From Cristatella mucedo (taxonomy: Eukaryota; Bryozoa; Phylactolaemata; Cristatellidae): 64,000 nt of DNA. The position numbers were made by a program, and so were the translations under genes. The notes beneath the pieces were generated by a model that had not been told where the DNA came from, did not search any database, and saw only the letters and a program-made list of their open reading frames with translations. Location: contig WPIO01000013.1 in the NCBI GenBank assembly GCA_009760855.2, forward strand, positions 273,501 through 337,500, given 5' to 3'. Of the stretch, positions 1-11,300 are shown one piece after another (the stretch's first letter is position 1; every line of letters begins with the position of its first letter).

Positions 1-834
1 GCACAGTATGGTGAGAGAAAAGTGCGCAGGCAGGCGCGAGACTTTAGCAGACCAAGAGCTAAGCTCAAAATAAGGACAGTTTAGTCCATGTACTAGATCC
101 GAAGCCAAAGCTTCTGTAAATACTGGACATTATTAACAATACGCTTGATAAAGCGACCCCTGAGAGCTCAATCTCTTTCTAGGCGCTTGCAATAATATCG
201 ATTCGTAAAATATTCGGAAAATACTAGATATTGCTCAAGCAGCGACGAGTTGTCGAGTGCACCTCAGCTTTCTGGTCGTCCCGGTCTCATGCTAAAGGCT
301 ACAGGGAGAATGTTCTTATGGAGATGCATTCTCCGCCTTCCATACAATGAGGACTTCATGAACTTACTTCGACAGCCGAGACATTTAGATACTTCTAGAT
401 GAGATACTCAGGAAGCACACCGACCCGAGGCGAAATGAAGGTGATTGCACTGATCAATGTTTGTTCACGCGTACAGCTTACTATAACAGCCGATCGAAAA
501 TGCTGCTTGCTATCCTGATAGCTAGATGTTGATGTATGTAATGACTTCTGATATGATCGATTAAAGTGCTCGTGGTCTTATAACTTTGCTGAAACTCCTG
601 ATCGGAAATGCGAATCAGGACTGCTTTTTGAAAAGACAAGGTAGGATGCATAGATCGTGCATCGGGTGCTGTGCCCAAGTTGTGTGACTCGTGCATTCAT
701 TCGGCGAGCCTAATCTGCAGTATCCATGTGTGCTAAACACAAGCATAACCGCCATGAAAAAGCATTTCTATTAATGATAATTATTATGGCTGCGTAAACG
801 ACCTCTGAGGATTTAAACAAAAGCAAAAGGCGAA
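1..834. other. No recognisable gene
   Basis: Mixed unique-looking sequence. Around 121-180 a faint LINE A tail (GATAAAGCGACCCCTGAGAG) is visible. The open frame at 481-696 (minus) has no domain. Confidence 0.5.
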
Positions 835-908
835 CGTCCCTGGGTGGGCTCGAACCACCAACCTTACGGTTAACAGCCGTACGCGCTAACCAGTTGCGCC
901 ACAGAGAC
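835..908 (-). tRNA. tRNA-Asn (GUU)
   Basis: 74 nt, read on the minus strand. 7-bp acceptor stem, 4-bp D stem, 5-bp anticodon stem with loop CTGTTAA (anticodon GTT), T arm GGTGG/CCACC with loop TTCGAGC, discriminator G. T-rich Pol III terminator tracts follow. No intron. The sequence is identical to the copies at 9978 and 12241. Confidence 0.95.
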
Positions 909-1564
909 TTGAACAGTGTCCGCTACGTTCGCTACTTAATGTATGCTTTGCCAGAACTATGCATAATGAGCCCCCTTACTTAGTCAGAGGACGTCCAGCT
1001 GACGGAAATAAATTCGAGCAATTGCGGCAAGTAACAGCTGTGTATATAAATGCTAGAGGCCGCTGCTCCCAGCTGATTAATCAATTCAGTAGGGATACTA
1101 ATAGTTCTTTTTAAAGACGCGCGATAAGAAACTTAATCTTTATTCAGACACTATACTAGTCGTCACAAGCGAAGCATTATCCAATAGTCGATGTAAAGCA
1201 AGGTATTCTGCTTAGGAAGGAGGGTAAAAGCACGCACGAGACTTCCGGTCGCTCTTTAGGTAGGAAAGGTTAGTACTTTATTAATCGCACGCAGGCAATC
1301 GAAGCGCGTGGTAAAAAGGCCACAGGTCCACTGGGACGCTCTGTAAAATCAATTCGCTGCTGCCCTGAGTCGCAGCGCGAAAAGCTTCTGAACGCACGAC
1401 CGCATACAAGGCACGCCGCCATTACATCCGAAATGCGGCGTAGAGTGGCACAGGTTTCAGTTTCCGGCAAGCGTGTCAGTGAGTCAGGAGATGACGCAGG
1501 ATGATGCCTGCCGGTGCCGCGCCAGTTCGGCCGAGCCGGTAAGAAGCTCACCCGATCGTGGTGA
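909..1564. other. No recognisable gene; tRNA flank
   Basis: The first 150 bp is the duplicated 5' flank of the tRNA-Asn gene. The rest shows nothing I can name. Confidence 0.5.
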
Positions 1565-1840
1565 ATGCATTTGCTGGCCGAAGTAGTGGGCTCGAGCCCC
1601 GTGGCGGCGTGTGCGAAGCGTTTAAAAAATAGAGACCAAGTTCTCTTAGGATGCCATCCAAATTAGCGCTTTTTCAATGAGCTCAAATATTTGGGAGCAT
1701 AACAACTGAAGACCCGCGAGTCACGTGCTCGCCTTTCAACGACCGAAGTCTCGGGCTTAAGATGACGAGCGGCATGTGTAAAGCGCCTGCATAGAGATTA
1801 AGCTCACTTAGGGCGCTACGCAAATCGATTGTATCTAATT
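1565..1840 (+). mobile_element. SINE family 2, two diverged copies
   Basis: 1565-1660 and 1709-1838 each keep part of the head and a tail of the GAGATTAAG..GGGCGCTA type. Confidence 0.5.
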
Positions 1841-1852
1841 ACTTTTTTTGTA

Positions 1853-2216
1853 AGGCTCGTGTGCTCCCAAAGCCTGGAACTCCCTCCCGACCTGCGTCAG
1901 AACATCCCCTGACCTGACCACATTTAAAAGAAACTTAAAAACACACCTATTTAGGACAGCATTTAGTGGGTCCCTGTGATTCGTCCTTGTTGTGCTTATG
2001 CGTGCTGACACTGTGCATGCTGCCACTAACCACATTTGCATGCTGACCCTGTGCATGTCACCCCTAACCATATTATTCATTTTGTTTGTTTTTCAAGCAT
2101 GATTTTACTTACTATTCTATTGCGTATCACTTTGCAGCAAATGTAAAGCGCCTAGAAAGAGATTAAGTTCTCTGAGGGCGCTTTATCAAGTGCAATATTA
2201 TTATTATTATTATTAA
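1853..2216 (+). mobile_element. LINE A 3' end
   Basis: Sense copy of the family A C-terminus and 3' UTR, from GCTCCCAAAGCCTGGAACTC to CTTTATCAAGTGC and an ATT repeat at 2199-2216. Severely 5' truncated. Confidence 0.8.
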
Positions 2217-2582
2217 GGCGCCGCCGGCGACGGTGTTTGAAGTTGGCTAGGGGTACAAGTGAGCGACCAGAGCGGGATGACCGGACGGTGCCGCAGACGT
2301 CCGGAAGTGTAACTCAATCAGACAGGTGCGCCCAAGCAAGAAAACGGATGCACTTAAACGGGTGAATTACCAGGGTCTTGAAGTCGATACGTTGATTGAT
2401 AGGCAGCCTGCGCTGCTGGCTGGTGAGCAGTGGCGTAATGTGGCAGCTGCAAAGCTTATGACAAAGAAGTGCAGCTGCTGAGTATTGCACCGATTGCTAA
2501 GCATGTTGTTATTTCTCGCGATGCAAGACCTACGAATAGGGAGTTACAGTTGTCTAGTCGGGATGTCACGAATGCATGGACC

Positions 2583-3035
2583 AGCTTGGCTATGTATCTT
2601 GTATCTCCGTCTGTAACTCGACACAGCCATTAAGACTAAGTGGGTGCTACGCCGGAGAGTTTTGCATAGCGCACTCACTGCGTAAGTGGCTTTCGGTACG
2701 CACCCGGTAGCCAACAGACTTCGTCTCACGCCGTTAAGAGAAAGCCGGAAGCATAGCAGAGTCAGGAGAACAGTTGAGGTAGCGAGTAATATGGAAGTAG
2801 CAGCTCAGGACGGCTGGAAAGAATGTGCAATAGTCGGGCAGCAGAAGATTAGCTGTCGTTGCATAAGAATCATGCAAGTAAGTTCCACAGTCTAGGGCCT
2901 GCAGAGCTAAAGCTACTGTCGCCAACGGTCTTTAAGTAAAGGAATGTAACAGCTAATGTATCGTCAATTACCCGTGGGCACGAGGAGGCTGCAACTGGTG
3001 CAGTAGTTCAGCTAGGTGCCCATAAACAATCAAAC
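2583..3035 (-). mobile_element. LINE B 3' fragment
   Basis: Homologous to the 3' region of the copy at 5187-5830; reading frame decayed. Confidence 0.75.
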
Positions 3036-3299
3036 CCAAATTTTCGCAATGTTAAGTGGGTGAAACAAGGCATATTTTACTGTGAAACTGTTAGGCTCAT
3101 CTCGTGCCAAGTCATTCCGTAAGAGTAAACCAGGATTCAGTGTTTGAGGCTAAAGGTGTTATGTAGGCAGAGCCGATCTGGATGCGTATGTTTTCCAGTT
3201 TCTGAGTAACACTCTAATTGCACGTCATTAAAAGGTTGATTTCCTCATTAAATTTGGTCGAACATGTGATGCCATCCGAGAGAATGAACACCTCAGCAA

Positions 3300-3331
3300 T
3301 GCAGTACAATACAATACAGTACAATACAGGC
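3300..3331. repeat. AATACAGTAC-type short tandem repeat
   Basis: Alternating ACAAT and ACAGT units of about 5 bp, resembling a LINE B tail. Confidence 0.6.
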
Positions 3332-3348
3332 CGTTAAGCTTACAGAGT

Positions 3349-3540
3349 TTAATAATAACAATAATAATAATAATGCACTTGATAAAGCGCCCTCAGAGAA
3401 CTCAATCTCTCTCTAGGCGCCTTACATTTGCTGCAAAGGGAAACGCAATTGAATGGTGAGTAAAATCATGCTTGATAAACAAGCAAATGAATAACATGGT
3501 TAGGGGTGACATGCACAGGGTCAAGACAAGATGTCACAAG
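3349..3540 (-). mobile_element. LINE A 3' end, internally deleted
   Basis: Has the family A tail and 3' UTR, then jumps at AGGGTCAAGACAAGATGTCA to sequence that in full copies lies about 500 bp further inside. The same junction occurs at 5005-5035. Confidence 0.75.
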
Positions 3541-3883
3541 CAGAGAGCGTCTGTATAAACTGCGAAGGAAAAGGTCTAAGCGATTAAAATGGTTCCCATG
3601 ATCCAAATTACGTCGAAAGCTCACCGAATGCTCGTTTTCAATTGACATCCGCTCTCTGAATTCTCCAACTGAATCGTATCATGCAAACAGCGGGTCTTCT
3701 TTTGAGTCGTACAGAGTTCTAGTAGGGTCAGTGTCCAGTCAATTTCTCTGCCTGTATAGAAACGAGGGCTTACTTCACTTGCATCCACCGACAAGATATT
3801 TAAGGTAGCTCGAGGAAGCTATTCGCAAACGCGTCAACTTGAAATGCACTATAGTTGATCTAATAGATCACTATTACTATTCA

Positions 3884-4226
3884 TAATAATAATAATAACA
3901 ATGATAATACATTTGATAAAGCGCGCTCAGGGAGAACTCAATCTTACGCAACGACATTTACTCTCCAACTGCCGACTGTGGCACATCTTTTTCAGCGGTC
4001 CTGAACGCTACTTCTATGCTACTCACTACCTCAACTGCTCTCCTAACTCTGCTATGCTTCTCACTTTCTCTTTGTTGCGTGAGACGAAGTCTGTTGGCTA
4101 CCGAATGCGTACCGAAAGCCGCTTAGGCTGTGAGTGCGCCATACAAAACTCTCCTGCGTAACACCCACATGGTCTTTGTGACTTTGTGGAGTTACTGAAG
4201 GAGATACATTACATTACATTACAATC
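3884..4226. mobile_element. LINE A tail (minus) abutting LINE B 3' end (plus)
   Basis: 3884-3945 is a short minus-strand family A tail. From 3943 a plus-strand family B end begins (CTTACGCAACGACATTTACT) and runs to ACATTACATTAC near 4226. One element appears to have inserted into the other. Confidence 0.7.
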
Positions 4227-4855
4227 TCTTTCTGGGCACTTTACATTTGCCGCAAAGGAAGCAGAATCGAATGGTAAGTGGTAGCATGCTCAAAAATCAA
4301 CAAAAATAACATAGGGGTGACATGTACAGGGTTAGCATGAAAGTATGGTTAGTGGCAACATACACAGAGTCGCACGGATAAGCACATACATGTGGAATCA
4401 CAGGGACCCACTAAATGCTGTCATAAATGGGTGCTTTTTTAGTTTCTTTTTAAATGTGGTCAAGTCAGGGGATGTCGGGACGCAAGTCGAGAGTGAGTTC
4501 CAGGCTTTGGGAGCATACGTACTAAAGGCACGGTCTCCAAAGGATTTAAGATTTGTGCGAGGTATAGGTAAACAGTTAGATTACAAAAATGGGTGGTACG
4601 ATGCTCAGCCTGGTGTGGGAGTAGATTTGATACGTAAGCTGGAGCCAAAAAATGAAGGAAACTGAAAGTGAGTGACAAAACCTTGAATGCAATGCGTTGA
4701 TTGACTGGGAGCCAGTGCAGGTCGGTGAGAGGTGGTGAGATGTATCAAATGCGACGCTCATGACACAAACCTAGCTACAGAGTTTTGCACCAGCTGTAAT
4801 CGCCTGATTGCACATGCCGGTAGACCAGTAAATAGTGAGTTACCGTCAATGATAA
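4223..4855 (-). mobile_element. LINE A 3' fragment
   Basis: Family A 3' UTR and C-terminal coding remnant on the minus strand, followed directly by another copy from 4853. Confidence 0.75.
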
Positions 4856-5185
4856 TAGTAAAAATAATAATGCACTTGACAAAGTTCCCTCAGAGAACTC
4901 AATCTCTTTCTAGGCGCTTTACATCTGCTGCAAAGGGAAACGAAATTGAATGGTGAGTAATATCATGCTTGATAAACAACATGAATAACATGGTTAGGGG
5001 TGACATGCACAGGGTCAAGACAAGATGTCACAAATGCGTGGACCTATTTAGATGTGGTATCCCTGTCTAAATGAACCCGAATTTTAGCAATGTTATGTAG
5101 TTAAAAGTAGGCAGACCTGGCTGTGGAATTGATGTGGTCGTCTAATGAAAGGTCACTTTGGAACATGACACCTAGATTTTGTAAT
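4853..5185 (-). mobile_element. LINE A 3' end, internally deleted
   Basis: Same internal deletion junction as the copy at 3349, continuing into the LVESARN-type region (5040-5180). It abuts the LINE B copy at 5187. Confidence 0.75.
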
Positions 5186-5186
5186 G

Positions 5187-6745
5187 TGATGTAATGTGTC
5201 TCCGTCTGTAACTCCACAAAGCCACTAAAACTATGTAGGTGTTACGCAGGAGAGTTTTGTATAGCGAAACACACAGCTAAAGTGACTTTTGGTACGCATT
5301 CGGCAGTCAACCGACTTCATCTCACGAAACAAAGAGAAAGTGGGAAGCATAGCTGAGTCAGGAGAGCGGTTGAGGTAGTGAGTAGCATAGAAGTAGCGGC
5401 TCAGGACCGCTGAAAAGGATGAGCCATAGTCGGCAGCAGAAGAGTAGTTGTCGTTTCGTAAGAATTGTGTAAGCGTATTCCACAGTCTAGGTACTGCAGA
5501 GCTAAAGCTTCTGTTTCCAATGGTCTTTAAGCGGAGGAATGGCACAGCTAATTTATCGTCAATACAGGACCTGAGAGCACGAGGAGGCTGAAACTGATGC
5601 AGCAGTTCAGCTAGGTATGGAGGAGCCATGCCGTGGCGGGCCTTGTGGGTCAGCGTAACAGCTTTGCTCTGTATCCGTTGATCAACTGGCAGCCATCCTA
5701 GCTCTTTTAGAAAAGAAGACAAGTGGTCTAACTTCTTGGACTTGAAAACTAGCTTTGCAGGCATATTCATAGCATTTTGCAATGGCATAGTTGCTTTTCC
5801 CTAAACCCAGCCAAAAGGGAGTTACAATACTCAAGCCGAGACAGAACTAAGGAGCTAGATAATTTTTTGCAAGTCACTTTGGAGACAGCTCCTAATCTTA
5901 GATAGGGATCGGACGTGATGGAAAGCTGTAGAAGCAGTCTTCTGAATGCTTTTAAAATTTAGGCAGCTATCGAAAACGACACCTACATTTTAAGCACGTT
6001 GTGATGGTCTTACGACAGCATTAAATATTAGAAGAGTGAAGCCTTTTAATCCAGTCACGCGCTTAGAGTGTCCTATGACCAGCAGTTCGGTTTTATCGTC
6101 ATTTAGTTTCAAGAAATTTTCCGAAATCCAGGATCGAATGTCGGCAAGGCAAGCGTTCAGTTTATCAGTTGCTTCAGCAGAGTCCGACGGTTTGAATGAC
6201 AAAAACAGCCGAGTATCTTCAGCATAACAGTGATATCCTATTCCAGGAGCCTTAATTACTTTTCCCAGAGGTTGGGTATAAATGGAGAACAGCAAGGGAC
6301 CGAGGACTGACCCTTGAGGGACTCCACGAGTGACCCGTCTTGTGGGTGAGACCTGACCCACACACGACACGGATTAACACGCTCAGACAAGTTCGATTTA
6401 AACACGCAAGTGCCTAGTCTGCCAGACCGATCGTTGTTCTAAATCGTTCAAGTAGGATATCGTGATACATGGTGTCGAAGGCTGCTGATAGATCTAGCAG
6501 AGCTAGGGTAGTGACATTCCCGTCATCGTTGCAGCATAGAATGTCATTGTAAGCACGAAGGAGAGCAGTTTCAGAGGAGTGCTGCTTCTTAAACCACGAT
6601 TGAAATGTTTATAACGTTTCATTCTTTTCAATATGTACAACCAGCTGTTTAGCGAAAATTGTTCCAAGAATCTTTGACATAAAAGGAAGAAAGGAAACTG
6701 GAGAATAGCTTGCCATGAATTCTGTATCTAATGCAGACTTTCTAA
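5187..6745 (-). mobile_element. LINE family B (CR1/L2-type), long 5'-truncated copy
   Basis: Minus-strand RT frame 5990-6370 with GVPQGSVLGPLLFSIYTQPL and FLKLNDDKTELLVIGHSKR. The catalytic box reads YAED instead of YADD, so the first catalytic Asp is changed to Glu. The C-terminal frame is 5231-5788 (LKELGWLPVDQRIQSKAVTL, then SAVPRLWNTL). The 3' tail is a TACATT-type repeat, unlike the ATT tail of family A. Confidence 0.85.
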
Positions 6746-7526
6746 GTAGCGATATTATTTTTAGTTTATCGATATAATTTTATCGATATTTGTATCGATA
6801 GTATTTTGCGCAGATTCAACAAAAAATGTGCAGGCAGAGCCGATTTTGAACGTTTAGTTTACCTATTACAGAATCACACTTGTTATGCCCATCATTAGTA
6901 AGTTGATTTTATCCTCACTCAATTTAAGAGAGTTTGCGTCCATCCCTGTGACTGCGTCATCAATACATGCATCATAGGAGTTACAGCAACTGTAATAGCT
7001 GAGGAAGAAATATTGCTGGCGTCCTATTAACTTGCATGCCGGCTGATCCGATCTGCCACTGTAATAATAAATATACGATGCTATCTTATATACACACTAC
7101 CATCCGATCGACCAAGATCAACCATTATGTAGAGAACTAACCGTTGCTACAACACCCGGTCGGAAGAAATTTTCCAATACTGTTTGCCATAAAGTCTACG
7201 TATGACTCACAGACCGTGCATGAATGTGGTGCGACGCGGTAGTTGTAACCCTCATGCATTGGCCGAACACCGTTTTTCTGTGAAGCATCCGTAAAGTGCC
7301 TAGAAAGTGATTCAGTTCTGAGTGCAGGGTGCAATGAAAACGAATGCCGTCCGACTCCACTCAGCGGCTCCACTTTCCACTGGCGTCAATGTATTGCACT
7401 TTTTTCAAATATATTCCTTAAACAAAATTTATTAAGATAGTGAAAATATGGTACGGCGTGCGCTCGGTTGTCTGAGTCGATGATATGCACTCGTGTGTAC
7501 GAATTGCAATTACAATTACAGTACGT
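6746..7526. other. No recognisable gene
   Basis: Includes TATCGATA-type short inverted repeats near 6769-6800 and diverged LINE-like traces at 6830-6980. Confidence 0.4.
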
Positions 7527-8659
7527 ATAATAATAATAATAATGCACCTAATAAAGCGCCCTCAGAGAACTCAATCTCTTTCTAGACGCTTTACATTTGC
7601 TGCAAAGGGAAACGCAATTGAATGGTGAGTAAAATCATGCTTGATAAACAAGCAAATGAATAACATGGTTAGGGAACATAACATGCACAGGGTCAGCATG
7701 CAAGTGTGGTTAGTGACAGCATGCACAGTGTCAGCACGCATAGGCACATCAAGGACGAATCATAGGGACCCACTAAATGCTGTCCTAAATAGTTGTGTTT
7801 TAAGTTCTTTTTAAATGTAGTCAAGTCAGGGGATGTTCTGACGCAAGTCAGGAATGAGTTCCAGGCTTTGGGAGCATACAAACTAAATGCACGGTCTCCA
7901 AAGGCTTTGAGGTTTGTACGAGGTATTGGTAAACTGCTGAATTCCGAAAAACTGGTGGTACAATGCTTGGCCTGATGGGGGAGGAGATCTGAGAGACTGG
8001 CTGGAGACAAAGAATGAGGTGACTTAAAAGTGAGTGACAAAATCTTGAAGTTGATCCGTTGCCTGACTGGGAGCCATTGCAGGTCGGCGAGAAGTGGTGT
8101 GATGTGGCAACTTCGAAGTTCACGACAGATAAGCCTAGCTGCAGAGTTTTGCACACGCTGTAGTCGCCTGATTGCACATGCCGGTAGGCCAGCAAGCAGT
8201 GAGTTACAGAAGTCAAGTCGGGATGTCACAAATGCATGGACCTATTGTGACGTGGTATCCTTATCTAAACCAGCCCGAATTTTAACAATATTATGTAGCT
8301 GGAAGTAGGCAGACTTGATTGCGGAGCTGATGTGGTCGTCTAACGAGAGGTCACCTTGGAACATGGCACCTAGATTTCGAGCTGATTCAACAAGAGGCAA
8401 GCTGGCAGAGCCAATTTTGAGAGTCAGCCTTTCCCATTTCTGAATCACATTGGTTTGCCCATAACTAGTAAGTTAGTTTTATCATCGTTTGGTTTTAGAA
8501 AATTTGTTGCCATCCATGTGTGGATGTCATCAATACATGCAGCAAGTGAGTTGAGAGAATTCGAGGTGCTCGAAGGCTGGGAGGGAATCAAAACTAAGGT
8601 ACAACTGAGTGTCATCCGCACAGAAGTGAAAGCCTAGATTGTGCTTGGCAATCACATCA

Positions 8660-8723
<64 letters not shown>

Positions 8724-9120
8724 AAACTGTGAAACGAACCGGACCTAGCACAGAGCATTGAGGTACCCCATATTTCAGAGGAACCTCGGATGATCTTTGT
8801 CGATTCACGTCAATACTCTAGAGTATCCCACTGAGAGAGGACCTGAACCATGGCAGAGCAGTACCAGCGATGCCCAGGCGAAATGAGAGGCACTCTAGAA
8901 GAACTTTGTGATCAATAGTATCAAAAGCTGCCGAAAGATCGAGCAAAACAAGCAGATACACTCTACCCATGTCTGCATTCCTAAGTAGGTCATTGTACAC
9001 CCTAAGCAGTGCTGACTCTATGGAGTGATTAGCTCTAAAGCCACACTGGAACTTACTAGCAAAGTTTGAAGTTTCAATATATGAATTCAGCTGGTCCGCC
9101 ACGACCCGCTCCAGTTTTTA
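7527..9120 (-). mobile_element. LINE family A copy with GA expansion inside RT
   Basis: Homologous to the copy at 40382 along its length. RT pieces on the minus strand: FASKFQCGFRANHSIESA and LLDLSAAFDTIDHKVLLE (8818-9102), GPVRFTVY and [10 protein letters not shown] (8530-8808), then C-terminal [20 protein letters not shown] (7693-8229). Frameshifts separate them. A GA tract (8663-8720) replaces a short GAGGGAGAG. The 3' end is an ATT-rich tail at 7527-7545. Confidence 0.87.
8663..8720. repeat. (AG)n microsatellite
   Basis: 58 bp of AG on the plus strand inside a LINE A RT. Confidence 0.95.
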
Positions 9121-9977
9121 GGCATTTGTATTCGAGCAGCATTTGAAATCCCTCAAAGCCAGGTGCAGCCGCTCGACCACTCCTTGCGTTTGAACGCGTA
9201 CGTTTTCTAAAAAGTCGGATGTGGTCAAACCGAGTCAATCAGAGCATGCTGTTCACTGATTGGCTATCATTCCTTCCTGTCGTCGTCACTGATTGGCTCA
9301 GCCTCACGCACCTTCTTTTCTCTCACGCTCGCTTCTGCAGCGTTACCCAACGGTAGCATCTTTGCTCTTGTAAAAATATTATAGTGCTTTCGATTTCTGA
9401 GAAGTTTTATCCGAGCCCCATGATGGCTCCTTAACTTGATGCTCCTTCCGAGGTTTCCGACGATGAAACTAAGCTCCGGAGGAAGAACTTTAATATCCAG
9501 GAGAAGGTGAATAATCTGATATTTGTAACGACTAATCGGTCGCAGCTTTTTCTCTTAATTTGTCTAATAAGTTGGGCGATACGACTACAGCGGTGACTGA
9601 AGTGGTGTTATTTCACGTCAAGAGGGCTCTAATACTGTTAGAAACCGCATTTAGAGAGACGTAAACCAGTTTTCCCTGCCCTAACTGCGAAAATATTCGA
9701 TTCATATGTAAAGAATCTTACTTCGCAGAAAAAAATTCACCTATCGTGGCAGTATCCGGAACTGATTAACCGCGATAAACGAGGGAGTCTGCACAGTTAT
9801 TATTATTATTACTATTATTACACCGGTCAACATTTAATACGTTACTGACTTAACGGGGCCTTAATCAGCGGTATGTAAGTGTACTAAGCACGAACGTAAC
9901 CATTAAAGACTTCAATTAACAATAAAGATCGTAGCTGCATAAGCGGCTTCTGGGGATTCAAAAAACTTAAAAATCGA
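9121..9977. other. Unassigned stretch with CCAAT boxes and a candidate exon
   Basis: Two ACTGATTGGCT boxes near 9253 and 9287 lie upstream of an ATGATGGCTCCT at 9420, whose frame is stopped after four codons but then stays open to a GTGAAT donor-like site at 9507. No homology is recognised. Confidence 0.3.
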
Positions 9978-10051
9978 CGTCCCTGGGTGGGCTCGAACCA
10001 CCAACCTTACGGTTAACAGCCGTACGCGCTAACCAGTTGCGCCACAGAGAC
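9978..10051 (-). tRNA. tRNA-Asn (GUU), second copy
   Basis: Identical 74-nt cloverleaf on the minus strand, followed by TTTTT on the transcribed side. Downstream flank resembles the other copies (GCTGCATAAGCGGCTTCTG). Confidence 0.95.
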
Positions 10052-10784
10052 CCATGGGAAGGTCGCCGTTACCCTCAAGTTATTCCGTTCGACTAGTGTC
10101 CTGCATAATTAGCCGGTCGCGAGGAGAGCTGCAAGAATAGTATGACATCCCACGAGGATATATTTACTCTGGTTTGCACCGGCGATGGTGTTTGCCCCAG
10201 TTTCCGCTTCCGCTCGACGCCTGCGCACTGTAGCAGCGACCTGTACGTTGGACAAGCCGAGAGTTGTGGAAAAGGTTTGAAAATAGAGGCGGCCATTTAA
10301 CAAACTTGCGAAGGTTAAGTACGGCTTTACTGTTTACTGCAGCTTTTCCTTTTGTGGTTGACGCACTGCTGTACATTTTAGTTCTCATGGGCAGCTGCCT
10401 TCTGTGCCTCGTTCGACGCGTAAAAAGAGCAGACGCTTTGGCTATTCGACCGCTAGCTTGCATAAGCAGCGTCAAACAAAGAAACGACGCAAGACCTCAT
10501 ATGCCAACGTGCATCTCCATTAAGATATCTGCTAGCTTACGTGTCGAGGCAATGTAAACCATGCGGAGCGTTTCTCGTCACCTTTCTGAGGGAAGAACAG
10601 CTCTGACAGCAGCCCGACAGCCGGTCTATTCGCGGCGTTCAAATGGCGGCGCCAGCTAAACCAGCCAGATTATGTCTGACAGCCATAAATCGCTATTGTT
10701 TGATTATGCGATAACGTATAGCCGAGGTTGCACAAAGCCGGAGTCTTGAGATAGGCAGTCCGTTGGGATTCCAAACTTGGCGTT

Positions 10785-10869
10785 GGCATGTGAGCGGATT
10801 TGAGGTCTAGGCATGTGAGCGGTTTGAGGTCTAGGCATGTGAGCGGATTTGAGGTCTAGGCATGTGAGC
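10785..10869. repeat. 24-25 bp tandem repeat, about 3.4 units
   Basis: Units begin GGCATGTGAGCGG and end TTTGAGGTCTA; the second unit lacks one A, the last is partial. Confidence 0.9.
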
Positions 10870-11150
10870 CTTTGGTGTTCTCCTTATCCGCTGGTGATCG
10901 CCTGCATATGTCCGCTTCCGTCAAACTGACTCGTCTTCGTTATGGATACCGATTTGATACGTGAAGGAATGAGCGCCCTTGATCGCTGCCGCGTTCCCTG
11001 GGGCTGTTGGCGTACCTTGAGCAGTAATTCTTTACTGTCATGAATAATTTTGTGCCCAGGCTAGGTTCTGTTGGCTTGGACGTTACGGCTGCAAGGAAAT
11101 GGACAAGAAGTCTTGCTGCAGAGTTTGAAAGTGTTATAAGGGCCGATAGT

Positions 11151-11300
11151 GCCGAGCTGGTTTGGTCTAGCGGTTAATGTGCTCGCCCCGACCAAGGTCG
11201 TACTGAGGTCATGGGCTCGAGCCCCAAGGCACATGTGAAGCGCCTGAATAGAGATTAAGTTCTCTTGGGGCGCTATACAAATGAATTATATTTATTTATA
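11151..11300 (+). mobile_element. SINE family 2 (tRNA head, LINE-like tail)
   Basis: tRNA-like head GCTGGTTTGGTCTAGCGGTT and B-box-like GGGCTCGAGCCCC, followed by a tail GAGATTAAGTTCTCTTGGGG and GCGCTATACAAATGAATT resembling the LINE A 3' end. Confidence 0.7.

Noticed and set aside
1835-2080. 81-codon minus frame
   Set aside because: Antisense shadow of a LINE A 3' end; the same kind of frame recurs at other LINE A copies.
3300-3331. CRISPR-like or satellite array
   Set aside because: Only a short 5-bp tandem repeat with no spacers; a decayed LINE tail is more likely.
10643-10710. AAATGGCGGCGCC start-like site with a short frame
   Set aside because: The frame ends after about 23 codons, with no good donor and no homology.
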